Source: a virus. From it: a stretch of 26,578 nucleotides of DNA. Location: positions 1 through 26,578 of the IMG/VR virus record IMGVR_UViG_3300018012_000011; one strand, written 5' to 3'. Of this stretch, positions 7,368-13,984 are shown piece by piece. Position numbers and translations under genes: made by a program. Positions within the stretch are counted from its first letter, which is position 1. Each line of letters opens with the position of its first letter. The notes under the pieces were generated by a model. It was given only the letters and a program-made list of their open reading frames with translations. It searched no databases and was not told the origin of the DNA.

Positions 7368-7404
7368 CCGAAAGGAGACCACCATAACCAATGGAGACTT
7401 TCGA

Positions 7405-8298
7405 ATGTCCCGCGATCTCTATACCGAAGTGACCAACCGGATCCTCGCCGAACTCGCGACCGGCGCCGTTCCGTGGGTCAAGCCGTGGTCGGCGACGCCC
7501 GGCCAGAACAGGCCTTGTAATGCCGTCACCGGCCGCCCCTACAGCGGAATCAATGTGATGTTGCTGTGGGCCGCGCGCGAGGCCGGCTACCGCACGCCGC
7601 GGTTTCTGACCTTCAAGCAGGCGCTCGATGCCGGCGGCCATGTGCGCAAGGGCGAGCACGGCTGGAAGGTCGTGTTCGTCAAGCAGGTGGTGGTCAAGGA
7701 CAAGAACGCCGCACCCGGCGATGACGACACCAGGACGGTGCCGATGCTGCGCGAGTTCACGGTGTTCAACCTCGATCAGTGCGAGGACCTGCCGGAGAAG
7801 ATCGTCAATCCGGCGAGCAAGGCGCCGCGCAACCACGACGTCCGCGACGCGCTGGCCGACGCATTCGCCGCCGCGACCGGGGCCGACATCCGCGAAGGTG
7901 CCGGCGAGGCATACTTCGCGCCCGGCGCTGACTTCATCAGCATGCCCGCCTTTGAAGCGTTCAGGAGCTCCGACCACTTCTATGCGACCGAGTTCCACGA
8001 GCTCGGTCACTGGACCGGCCACAAGTCGCGGCTGGACCGCGATTTCGGCAAGCGGTTCGGCACCGAGGCTTATGCGGCCGAGGAACTGGTCGCCGAACTG
8101 ACCAGCGCGTTCCTGTGTGCTGAGTTCGACATGGACGGCGACCTGCGGCACGCCGGCTATATCGAGAACTGGTCGCAGCTGCTGCGCCACGACAGCCACG
8201 CGTTCTTTACCGCGGCGAGCAAGGCGCAGGCCGCGGCCGACCATCTGCGCGGGCTCGCCCTCGCCGATCAGCCGGAAGGCGAGGAACTCGCCGCCTGA
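7405..8298 (+). CDS. ArdC-like antirestriction protein
   Basis: The 297-residue product starts MSRDLYTEVTNRILAELATG at ATG 7405, with GGAGA seven bases upstream; a longer frame from 7279 would overlap the RNA element and lacks a ribosome site. The N-terminal half has the ssDNA-binding ArdC pattern: PWVKPW, N-AVTGRPYSGIN, FLTFKQALDAGGHVRKGEHG and FTVFNLDQCE. The C-terminal half is a zinc metallopeptidase-like domain with HELGHWTGH (His198, Glu199, His202) and a downstream EELVAEL (226-232) that supplies the third ligand. ArdC proteins protect incoming DNA against type I/II restriction. It is the first gene of the plus-strand island, behind a promoter with an operator, so early expression on entry is likely. 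Confidence 0.9.
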   Translation: MSRDLYTEVTNRILAELATGAVPWVKPWSATPGQNRPCNAVTGRPYSGINVMLLWAAREAGYRTPRFLTFKQALDAGGHVRKGEHGWKVVFVKQVVVKDKNAAPGDDDTRTVPMLREFTVFNLDQCEDLPEKIVNPASKAPRNHDVRDALADAFAAATGADIREGAGEAYFAPGADFISMPAFEAFRSSDHFYATEFHELGHWTGHKSRLDRDFGKRFGTEAYAAEELVAELTSAFLCAEFDMDGDLRHAGYIENWSQLLRHDSHAFFTAASKAQAAADHLRGLALADQPEGEELAA

Positions 8299-8303
8299 CC
8301 AAT

Positions 8304-8337
8304 CCGCTCCGCTCTCCTGCCACGGGGAGCGGAGCGG
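8304..8337 (+). terminator. Strong hairpin after the ardC-like gene
   Basis: A 14-base arm (CCGCTCCGCTCTCC) pairs with 8324-8337 across a six-base loop, with one G-U pair. It begins five bases after the ArdC-like stop codon. The following bases are CCTCCTCAATATAT rather than a clean T-run, so it may stabilise the mRNA end or cause partial termination before the 59-residue gene. Confidence 0.5.
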
Positions 8338-8358
8338 CCTCCTCAATATATCAGCAGA

Positions 8359-8393
8359 CGGCGCGCTCACTTGCGCGGCCGAACCAAGGAGAC
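8359..8393 (+). repeat. Leader repeat, copy 1
   Basis: This 35-bp segment lies just before the start of the 59-residue gene and matches 8824-8858 at 32 of 35 positions (core ACTTGCGCGGCCGAACCA). Both copies end at the ribosome site of the next gene (here AAGGAGAC). It may be a shared translation leader or a small hairpin (GCGCGC/GCGCGG). Confidence 0.55.
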
Positions 8394-8400
8394 TTTCCTG

Positions 8401-8580
8401 ATGCCTATCGACTTCTTCGACGTCGAGGCCTTGGGCGAGCTTGACGCGCCCCTGCCTTCGCTGACCGCGTCCGCTGCCGAGCGGGCGAACTTCTGGGCCG
8501 CATGGCGAACGGCATGCGCCGGCAAAGAGGCCGATTATCTCGACGGTGATCGTGCCGACCACCGCAAAGCGTGGGAGTGA
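8401..8580 (+). CDS. Small acidic protein of unknown function
   Basis: A 59-residue protein starts MPIDFFDVEALGELDAPLPS at ATG 8401, with AAGGAG about eight bases upstream in the repeated leader. It is acidic and has a tryptophan-rich C-terminal half (ANFWAAWRTACAGKEADYL...HRKAWE). I do not recognise the family. It follows the ArdC-like gene by about 100 bases, across a hairpin, and is probably in the same transcript. Confidence 0.65.
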   Translation: MPIDFFDVEALGELDAPLPSLTASAAERANFWAAWRTACAGKEADYLDGDRADHRKAWE

Positions 8581-8618
8581 ACCTCCTCTGAGGACGGGGC
8601 GGCTCCGGCCGCCCTGGC

Positions 8619-8650
8619 CGCCGCCTGCTGAACGGGGGCGGCGTTTGTGT
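8619..8650 (+). terminator. Rho-independent terminator candidate
   Basis: CGCCGCC (8619-8625) pairs with GGCGGCG (8637-8643), followed by TTTGTGT. A second small hairpin, GGGCGGC-TCCG-GCCGCCC, lies immediately upstream (8596-8613). The pair closes the ArdC-like transcript before the next promoter at 8784. Confidence 0.6.
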
Positions 8651-8783
8651 CACCGGGAAGCCGACAAGCAGACGGACGCACCGCTAAGGAACCCGAAACC
8701 GGGATCGCCGCAGCGGGAATGAAACGGAGCCCCCCACCGGTCCCGGTGACACATCACCAACCCGCGCCCTTGATAAACACCGC

Positions 8784-8812
8784 TTGCATTCGCGTATGGC
8801 TTTCGCCATATT
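8784..8812 (+). promoter_or_regulatory. Promoter with dyad operator, upstream of the membrane-protein gene
   Basis: TTGCAT (8784-8789), then 17 bases, then CATATT (8807-8812). The perfect dyad TATGGC-TTTC-GCCATA (8795-8810) starts five bases after the -35 box, the same offset as at 6897-6925 and 9855-9883. It drives the 319-residue membrane-protein gene. Confidence 0.7.
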
Positions 8813-8823
8813 CGCTCCATCGG

Positions 8824-8858
8824 CGGCGCGCGCACTTGCGCGGCCGAACCACGGAAAC
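8824..8858 (+). repeat. Leader repeat, copy 2
   Basis: This is the second copy of the 35-bp leader segment found at 8359-8393 (32 of 35 bases identical). It lies between the operator promoter and the start codon at 8867. The ribosome site is weaker here (ACGGAAAC in place of AAGGAGAC). Confidence 0.55.
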
Positions 8859-8866
8859 CCGCCATA

Positions 8867-9826
8867 ATGAAACTCACGGCCTATCTCATCGCGCTGGCGC
8901 TGGCCGCGATCGGCGCCGCGGTGTCGCTCTATGGCCTGGTGCTGATGTTCGGCGTTGCCTTCCTGCCGATCGGTATCGGCCTCGAAGCCGGCAAGCTGAC
9001 CGCCGCCGCCGTGCTGCATCATTCGTGGACAGCGCTCGGCCGGCGCATCCGCTACGCGCTGACCGGTATCGTCGTCACGCTGATGGTGCTCACCTCGTCG
9101 GGCATCTACGGGTTCACCTTGACCCGCTATCTCGCCCATGTCGCCTTGATCACCCGTCCGGCGGCCGAGCGCATCGCCGCGGCCGACGAGGCGGTCGCCC
9201 GGCAGGCCGGCAAGGTGGCCGACCTTGTCAAGCAGATCGCCGACATCGATGCTGCAGCTCAACCGATCGCCGCCGGCTCAACGCGGCGAGGAACAGAGAA
9301 GTCACTTAAAGCATCGGCGATCAATGCGCAGGCCGCCGCCGATGCCGCGGCTGCCAGGCAGCGTCTGGCCGACGATCAGCGCCGGCAGGCCCGTCGCAGC
9401 GAGCTGGCGGGCCATCGTGACGCCGAGGCGGCCGAGCTTAGCCGGCTGCGTGGCGTTCGCGCCGAGGCCGGATCGGAGCAGCAGGCCGCCGAGGCCGAAG
9501 TCGGGCCGGTCAGGGTCATCGCCGATGCGCTGGGCGTCGATCCCGGCAAGGTGGTGGCCGCCGCGGTGGCGTCGATCTATGACCCGCTGTGCGTGCTGCT
9601 GCTGCTGGCCGCCGGCCACAGGCCTGCCGCACCTGTCCAGGCGGTGCCCGCCTGGACGGTTGTCCAGACCGCGGCTGCCGCGCCGGCCGGGAAGCCGGCC
9701 CGCAAGAGCAAGCGCAAGGTCAGGGCGGTCCGCAAGCGCAAGCCGGCACTGGCGCCGGACTGGCGCAAACCGGAAACCGCAAATCCGGAAAATGACAACA
9801 GCAACGTCGTCCACTTAAAGAAATGA
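8867..9826 (+). CDS. Membrane protein with coiled coil, containing an in-frame CRISPR repeat
   Basis: The 319-residue protein starts at ATG 8867. Hydrophobic segments lie at about residues 5-30, 63-85 and 228-250. The first includes the 'MFGVAFLPIGIGLEAGKLTAAAVLHHSW' region (only partly hydrophobic), a pattern seen in a widespread group of phage membrane proteins of unknown job. Residues 97-215 are alanine-rich and charged, a likely coiled coil, and the C-terminal tail is very basic (RKSKRKVRAVRKRK). Residues 130-142 (AAQPIAAGSTRRG) are encoded exactly by a copy of the 37-nt CRISPR repeat of the arrays downstream, and they interrupt the coiled coil. The gene has its own operator promoter and terminator. 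It could act at the host membrane during infection, but function is unknown. Confidence 0.75.
   Translation: MKLTAYLIALALAAIGAAVSLYGLVLMFGVAFLPIGIGLEAGKLTAAAVLHHSWTALGRRIRYALTGIVVTLMVLTSSGIYGFTLTRYLAHVALITRPAAERIAAADEAVARQAGKVADLVKQIADIDAAAQPIAAGSTRRGTEKSLKASAINAQAAADAAAARQRLADDQRRQARRSELAGHRDAEAAELSRLRGVRAEAGSEQQAAEAEVGPVRVIADALGVDPGKVVAAAVASIYDPLCVLLLLAAGHRPAAPVQAVPAWTVVQTAAAAPAGKPARKSKRKVRAVRKRKPALAPDWRKPETANPENDNSNVVHLKK
9254..9290 (+). repeat. Solitary CRISPR repeat inside the membrane-protein gene
   Basis: These 37 bases match the array repeats from the AACCGATCGCCGCCGG core to the GCGGCGAG end, with C for T in the loop and GCAGCTC in place of GTCACTC at the 5' end. The 7-bp stem TCGCCGC/GCGGCGA is intact. 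It has the same orientation as both arrays. Ten bases later GTCACTTAA (9301-9309) resembles the 5' end of the repeat, followed by a decayed ...TCAATGCG, so a second worn copy may follow. Confidence 0.8.
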
Positions 9827-9828
9827 AG

Positions 9829-9853
9829 AAAGGCGGCTACGGCCGCCTTTCCC
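9829..9853 (+). terminator. Rho-independent terminator
   Basis: AAAGGCGGC pairs perfectly with GCCGCCTTT across a TACG loop (9829-9850), giving a 9-bp stem that ends in a short T-run. It begins three bases after the stop of the membrane-protein gene and lies directly before the next promoter at 9855. Confidence 0.8.
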
Positions 9854-9854
9854 C

Positions 9855-9883
9855 TTGCGTTATTATATGGCATGAGCCATATA
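9855..9883 (+). promoter_or_regulatory. Promoter with dyad operator, upstream of the small-gene operon
   Basis: TTGCGT (9855-9860), 17 bases, then CATATA (9878-9883). The dyad TATGGC-ATGA-GCCATA (9866-9881) is perfect, extends to 9 bp per arm (TTATATGGC/GCCATATAA), and has the same register as the two other island promoters. It should drive the genes from 9971 to 11212, which include an XRE-like regulator. Confidence 0.75.
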
Positions 9884-9970
9884 AGACGGCGCGTTCTACG
9901 TCACCGGCCTGCAGGCCGTCCATGACGCAATGTTTCAGGAGGGCGAGCACGCCCCGGAAAGGAATAGGCC

Positions 9971-10180
9971 TTGAAAACCATTCTTGTCGTCATCGCAGGA
10001 TTGCTGGCGACGCTGGTATTTCTGCAACTCGAAGAGCACGGCTACATCGAGGGGCTGATGTACTCGGCCTGTGATCGGCTGACGATGCACCAAGGCCCCT
10101 ACGTCGATGCAAGGATACGCGATTCCCTCGCCGTCGAGTGTGCGGGCGAGATGAAGCGCTCGGAAAGGAACACGCCATGA
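9971..10180 (+). CDS. Small single-pass membrane or exported protein
   Basis: A 69-residue protein starts at TTG 9971, eight bases after AAAGGA. Residues 3-19 (TILVVIAGLLATLVFLQ) form one hydrophobic helix, so it is membrane-anchored or secreted. The rest contains two cysteines (SACDR and VECAG), which could form a disulfide outside the cytoplasm. It overlaps the next gene by four bases (ATGA), so translation is coupled. The family is unknown. It is the first gene of the operon behind the third operator promoter. Confidence 0.7.
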   Translation: MKTILVVIAGLLATLVFLQLEEHGYIEGLMYSACDRLTMHQGPYVDARIRDSLAVECAGEMKRSERNTP

Positions 10181-10614
10181 CGACGATCGAGGAACTGGAA
10201 CGCCGCGTGCGGACCGTCGAGGAAGAACTAACCGGCGAACGGCACGTCAGCCGGTATCAGGTCGAACAGGCAGTCCGCAACAGCGAGGTCCTGCTGGCGA
10301 TAAGGTCCGAGATCGGCTCGGCCCGGCTGGACCTCAGCGCGCTCACTCTGCGGGTGGACGCGCTTGGCGGCGACATGGCATCGGTCAAGGCCGCGCTGAC
10401 CATGCATGGACGCGCTCTGGACGTGCTGCAGCAGGATGTCCGGCAGCTACGGCAGGACGCGGCCGAATCGCGGCGCGGCCAAGAGGAACTGCACGCCCTC
10501 ATTGATGCCGTCGAGCAGAACATGAACGCGAGGTTCAATGCCGTCGAGCAGAACATGAACGAGCGGTTCGACGCCGTGCTGGCGGCGATCCGCGCCATCG
10601 GGAGCACGCCATGA
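10177..10614 (+). CDS. Coiled-coil protein of unknown function
   Basis: The 145-residue product (MTTIEELERRVRTVEEELTG...) is heptad-patterned along almost its whole length. Near the C-terminus a tandem duplication is visible: AVEQNMNARFN followed by AVEQNMNERFD. There is no membrane segment. It starts at the ATGA overlap with the upstream small membrane protein, with AAAGGA as ribosome site. The pair may work together, with the coiled coil as a partner or tether, but that is only suggested by coupling. Confidence 0.7.
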   Translation: MTTIEELERRVRTVEEELTGERHVSRYQVEQAVRNSEVLLAIRSEIGSARLDLSALTLRVDALGGDMASVKAALTMHGRALDVLQQDVRQLRQDAAESRRGQEELHALIDAVEQNMNARFNAVEQNMNERFDAVLAAIRAIGSTP

Positions 10615-10627
10615 GCAGGAGCACGCC

Positions 10628-10930
10628 GTGACCGGCGCCGAATTCAAAACCATCCGCATCAAGCTTGGACGCGCGCCCGAGGCATTCGCCCGCGCGCTCG
10701 GTTACAGCGGCTCGGCGCAGTCTTGCCGGACCACCACCTACTGTTTCGAGAGCGGACATCGTGCGATTCCGGACACCGTCGCCCGGTTGGCCGTCATGCT
10801 CGGCCGCCATGGCATTCCGGACGCGGCTTGGTTCGATGGCGACGCACTCACCCGGCTGGTGGCGATGTTCCGCCATCATGGCGTACCTGCCGAACGTTCA
10901 TTCGAGAGCAATGTCAATGCCGGCGCGTAG
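10628..10930 (+). CDS. XRE-like helix-turn-helix protein, candidate island regulator
   Basis: A 100-residue protein starts at GTG 10628 with AGGAG seven bases upstream. Residues 5-60 follow the XRE pattern: FKTIRIKLGRAPEAFARALG, a variable turn, then TTYCFESGHRAIPDTVARLA. The pieces 'lG.apeaFAraLG', 'ES.hR.IP..varL' correspond to the sequence-specific DNA-binding fold seen in phage repressors. It is the only recognisable DNA-binding regulator in the island and lies in the operon controlled by the third operator, so autoregulation through the TATGGC dyads is a reasonable hypothesis. Direct evidence for that pairing is absent. Confidence 0.65.
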   Translation: MTGAEFKTIRIKLGRAPEAFARALGYSGSAQSCRTTTYCFESGHRAIPDTVARLAVMLGRHGIPDAAWFDGDALTRLVAMFRHHGVPAERSFESNVNAGA

Positions 10931-10945
10931 CCAGAGGCGGATGGT

Positions 10946-11212
10946 ATGACGGATCCCGACCTGCATCCCGGCTATGCCGGGATATTCACCCGCGATCAGT
11001 GTCCGTTCGCGAAGTATCCGAACGGCACTCGCATCAAGAAAATCCTTTCGGAACCCGGCGACGGCAATTCCGTCGGCACGTTCGGCACCGTGCTCGGTTC
11101 GATAGGTCATCCGGATGTCGGCGTCGGCTATTTCGTCGAGTGGGACACCTTTCCGCGTTATGCGGTGTGGGTATCGGAAGGAAAGCTCGGATTGGCCTCG
11201 CGGCAGACCTAG
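10946..11212 (+). CDS. Small protein of unknown function
   Basis: An 88-residue protein starts MTDPDLHPGYAGIFTRDQCP at ATG 10946 after a GAGG-type ribosome site. The C-terminal half (SVGTFGTVLGSI...GVGYFVEWDTFPRYAVWV) is glycine- and aromatic-rich and looks like a small beta-barrel of SH3 type. It closes the plus-strand operon and converges on the minus-strand gene at 11209; the two stop codons share a CTAG palindrome (11209-11212). I do not recognise the family. Confidence 0.65.
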   Translation: MTDPDLHPGYAGIFTRDQCPFAKYPNGTRIKKILSEPGDGNSVGTFGTVLGSIGHPDVGVGYFVEWDTFPRYAVWVSEGKLGLASRQT

Positions 11213-11700
11213 CGCCGCCCGATCGTCCTGCCGTTGATGCTGAAACCTTCCGTGGGCTGCCGTTCGTTCTGGCGTGCCGGCCCCGGCCGCACCGGAGCCT
11301 TCTCGCCCCGGGGCGTCTCGCCGTTGATGGTGAAACCCTCGTCCCCACGCGGGCCAAGCACCGGCTGGCCGATGAACTCGCGCGCTGCCGCCCGCGCCTC
11401 GCGGTCGTTCGGATCGACCGGCCGGATCTGCGCCTGCCGCGGCACATAGCGGTCGACCGCCGGTTCCGGGATCGCCGGCAGGCCGCGCATCCGGCGCAGC
11501 CGGTTGTGAGCGGTGCGGAACACGGGCGACAGCTCGGCCCAGTGCGTTTCCTCGTAGCTCGCGCCCGGTGAGATTGCCGGCCGCCGCACCACCTTGACTA
11601 ACGCCGGGGTGGCCGGTATGTCGCCGAACGCGCGGAACAGGGCCGCGTCGCTGATATTGTCCGGGCCCAGCCGTTGCCACAGCGGAATATCGTCGGTCAT
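11209..11700 (-). CDS. Unknown protein divergent from CRISPR array 1
   Basis: The 163-residue protein starts MTDDIPLWQRLGPDNISDAA at ATG 11700, with GAGGT five to seven bases upstream; the longer frame to 11808 would read through CRISPR repeats and is rejected. It is arginine- and proline-rich. The C-terminal 45 residues hold two related motifs, DEGFTINGETPRGEK and TEGFSINGRTIGRR. There is no recognisable domain, membrane segment or signal. It is the only minus-strand gene inside the plus-strand island, and its start is only 25 bases from the first repeat. A regulator, a cofactor or an unrelated passenger are all possible. The upstream leader of the array must lie within or across this gene. 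Confidence 0.7.
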   Translation of the reverse strand: MTDDIPLWQRLGPDNISDAALFRAFGDIPATPALVKVVRRPAISPGASYEETHWAELSPVFRTAHNRLRRMRGLPAIPEPAVDRYVPRQAQIRPVDPNDREARAAAREFIGQPVLGPRGDEGFTINGETPRGEKAPVRPGPARQNERQPTEGFSINGRTIGRR

Positions 11701-11725
11701 GCTGCACCTCAAATCCGCAACACGT

Positions 11726-12033
11726 TGCGGGAATCCGATCGCCGCCGGTTCAATGCGGCGAGGAAGCAAGCCCTTCAAGTGCCACTTAACCGATCGCCGC
11801 CGGTTCAACGCGGCGAGATTTCAATATGGCCGACTGGGCAGCCACGAGATGCGTCACGCAACCGATCGCCACCGGTTCAATGCGGCGAGATGCAGAAGGT
11901 CTCGGCGAACGGTGGCGCCAGGTCACTCAACCGATCGCCGCCGGTTCAATGCGGCGAGGATTTGTGCGGCGGTTGGCTAATCATTGGCGTTTACGAGTCA
12001 CTCAACCGATCGCTGCCGGTTCAACGCGGCGAG
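11726..12033 (+). CRISPR. CRISPR array 1 (5 repeats, 4 spacers), upstream of cas12
   Basis: 37-nt repeats lie at 11726-11762 (5' third degenerate), 11781-11817, 11853-11889, 11922-11958 and 11997-12033. Spacers are 18, 35, 32 and 38 nt. The repeat starts GTCAC(G/T)CAACCGATCG and ends GCGGCGAG. It holds a 7-bp stem TCGCCGC/GCGGCGA around a CGGTTCAAC loop. The C/T variant in the left arm (CGCTGC) keeps pairing through G-U, so the stem is under selection. The stem sits at the 3' end of the repeat, next to the spacer, as in Cas12 crRNAs when read on the plus strand. The array ends 33 bases before the cas12 start, so one transcript could carry both. Confidence 0.93.
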
Positions 12034-12066
12034 ACGAATCAAGTCAATAGATGAAAGATTCCACCG

Positions 12067-13899
12067 ATGACTGATGATACTGCGCCCGATGACGGCGCCG
12101 GATATGCCGTGACAGTGCAGAAATACGGCTTGCTGCCGCCCCGCGATTGGGATGCGGCCTGCGAGGATGAATTGCGGGGCATGACGGCGTTATGGAACCG
12201 GCTGGTCGAGATCGAGACGGTCCATCGTGCTGCCGTGCTGGCGCTGACGGCGGCCGACGCTGCGGTCGCCGCGGCCGATGGAGATTATGAGGCCGTCCTC
12301 GAACGGCTGCGCGCGGTGCGCGAGAACCGCGCCGGACAGCGGAAGGCGGCCCGCAAGAAGGTGAAGACGCCGGAACTCGATGCCGAGATCGAGGAACTGA
12401 CGGCACGGCTCAGAGACGCCGGCACAATCCGCAAAGAGGCGCGTCGCGCTGCCCGCGCCGACGCCAAGCCGCAGCTCGACGCGCTCAATAAGGAGCGCAA
12501 GGAAGCGGTAAAGATGGCGCGGCAGCAATCGGGGCTCTACTGGGGCAACTACAACGCCGTGGTCGCGTCCTATGAGCGCGGACGCATGCTGGCGGCGAAG
12601 CGCGGCGGCGCCCTGAAATTCCGCCGCCATTGCGACCGGCCGGAAAACGGACTGAGCAGCGCCCGCATCGTCAACCAGATCCAGGGCGGCACCACGGCTG
12701 CCAGGCTCATGGCCGGTGAATGTTCGCAAGTGCGGCTGGCGGGGCTGCAGCCGGCGACATGGAAGTGGCGGCCGGATGTGCCGCGATCCAGCATTCGAGG
12801 CGGCAGAAACGGCAACCGTCAGAACGGGATTCTGTACGCGACGATCTTCCGCCACGACAATGTCCGCCGCCAGGTCGCGTGGCCGATCATCTATGACCAG
12901 CCCATTCCCGAGGACGCCATCATCCAGGAAGTCATCGTCACCCGCCGCAGTGTCGCCGGTGCGTTCGAGTGGAGCGTGTCATTTCTGCTCCGCATGCCGG
13001 CGCTGGCAGCGCCGGCCAGGGACGATACGGCGTGCGGCATCGACCTCGGCTGGCGGCGCCTCAATGACGGCATCCGGGTGGCGACGATCGTGACCGGCGA
13101 CGGTCCCGATGACCGGCAGTTCATTGTGCTGCCGGAGATCTTCATCCGGCGCCAGAACCGCGTCGCCGAACTCGATTCTATGCGCGCGCTCGCGGCCGAC
13201 AAGGCGCGCGCGCCGCTGCGGGCGCTGACCTGGCCGGACGCGCCAGAGGCGCTGCGCCCGCTGGCGATGAAGGCGCTGCGCACCAAGCGGTGCGAACACC
13301 TCCATGATCTCGCGGTGGCGTGGCGCGTGCATCCGGAATGGGAGCCGGAAGCGGCGGCGGCGCTGCATTTGTGGCGGGCGCAGGATCGCAAGGACTGGCA
13401 GGAGCATGACGGCCTGGCGCGGCGCATCGGCAATGCGCGGCGCGATATCTACCGCTGCGCCGTCAAACCGCTGGCCGAGCGTTACGGTGTGATCGGCATC
13501 GAAGACGTCGACTGGGCGGCGATCGGCCGTCGCATCGATAACGACGGCGCCGACAATGACATCGCGACGGCGACGGCGGCCTATCGGCGGCTGGCGGCAC
13601 CGGGCATGTTCCTGCTCGAATTGCGGCGCGCGGCAGCGGCGGCCGGCGCGCGCGTCCATGTCCACCGCGGCAAGTCGACCTGGATCTGCCAGGCATGCGG
13701 CACCGAACAGGCGCCTGCCGATCCCGCCGCGCTGATCCATACCTGTCCGCATTGCCACGCGGCCTGGGACCAGGACGTCAACGCCGCCCGCAATCTGCGC
13801 GCCGCCGCGATGGCGAGCGCTCCGGTGCCGCCCGATGACCCGGCAGCGCTCGCAGACGGAAACGCCGGCAATGACGAGGCGATGGACGATGCAGCATGA
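12067..13899 (+). CDS. cas12m: Cas12 effector, probably type V-M (Cas12m-like)
   Basis: The 610-residue protein is flanked by CRISPR arrays. The C-terminal half has a full RuvC nuclease: Asp326 in CGIDLGWR, Glu479 in YGVIGIEDVDW, Asp570 in WDQDVNAARNL. A zinc ribbon (Cys541/544 CQACG and Cys560/563 CPHC) lies between motifs II and III. The N-terminal region is helical, with a coiled coil at 50-155, then QSGLYWGNYNAVV (155-167), RRH (186-188) and WKWRPD (232-237). Length, GLYWxxYN, DLGWR, AxxxDRKxWxxx and 'AAPGxxLxxLRxAA' match what I remember of Cas12m. Characterised members bind DNA and silence without cutting, with an altered RuvC site as I recall; here D-E-D is intact. There is no cas1, cas2 or cas4 nearby. 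Start ATG 12067 has a weak GAAAG nine bases upstream. Confidence 0.85.
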   Translation: MTDDTAPDDGAGYAVTVQKYGLLPPRDWDAACEDELRGMTALWNRLVEIETVHRAAVLALTAADAAVAAADGDYEAVLERLRAVRENRAGQRKAARKKVKTPELDAEIEELTARLRDAGTIRKEARRAARADAKPQLDALNKERKEAVKMARQQSGLYWGNYNAVVASYERGRMLAAKRGGALKFRRHCDRPENGLSSARIVNQIQGGTTAARLMAGECSQVRLAGLQPATWKWRPDVPRSSIRGGRNGNRQNGILYATIFRHDNVRRQVAWPIIYDQPIPEDAIIQEVIVTRRSVAGAFEWSVSFLLRMPALAAPARDDTACGIDLGWRRLNDGIRVATIVTGDGPDDRQFIVLPEIFIRRQNRVAELDSMRALAADKARAPLRALTWPDAPEALRPLAMKALRTKRCEHLHDLAVAWRVHPEWEPEAAAALHLWRAQDRKDWQEHDGLARRIGNARRDIYRCAVKPLAERYGVIGIEDVDWAAIGRRIDNDGADNDIATATAAYRRLAAPGMFLLELRRAAAAAGARVHVHRGKSTWICQACGTEQAPADPAALIHTCPHCHAAWDQDVNAARNLRAAAMASAPVPPDDPAALADGNAGNDEAMDDAA

Positions 13900-13984
13900 C
13901 ATCGGCTATCGCGAACGGCATTCGTCGGGAGCGCTCGCAACGGCGTCGAATTGTGATGGACATGCCGACGGTTGCGGATAGCAG

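Noticed and set aside
6325-8562. A 745-codon open frame on the minus strand across the island start
   Set aside because: It runs antisense through the ArdC-like gene and the RNA elements, and its last part is an out-of-frame reading of the XkdF gene. It shows low-complexity GC-driven composition and no domain.
9885-9970. An open frame (...FYVTGLQAVHDAMFQEGEHA) just before the TTG-start gene
   Set aside because: A stop lies directly upstream and no start codon precedes most of the segment; it could be a decayed gene but nothing supports that further.
11594-11622. TTGACT-N17-TATGTC as a promoter for CRISPR array 1
   Set aside because: The -10 box is poor and it lies inside the coding region of the minus-strand gene; it is a possible leader promoter but too weak to list as a feature.
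11781-12033. Resemblance of the repeat's GGTTCAAC to a tRNA T-loop
   Set aside because: The flanking stem is TCGCCGC/GCGGCGA, not a T-arm, and no acceptor, D-arm or anticodon arm is present around any copy.
11674-12054. Open frames through the CRISPR array with repeating QPIAAGSTRRG-like peptide
   Set aside because: The repetition comes from the CRISPR repeats; spacers differ in length and the frames have no ribosome site.
12190-13902. Long minus-strand frames opposite the Cas12 gene
   Set aside because: They are antisense shadows in GC-rich DNA, without start signals, while the plus frame has RuvC and zinc-ribbon motifs.
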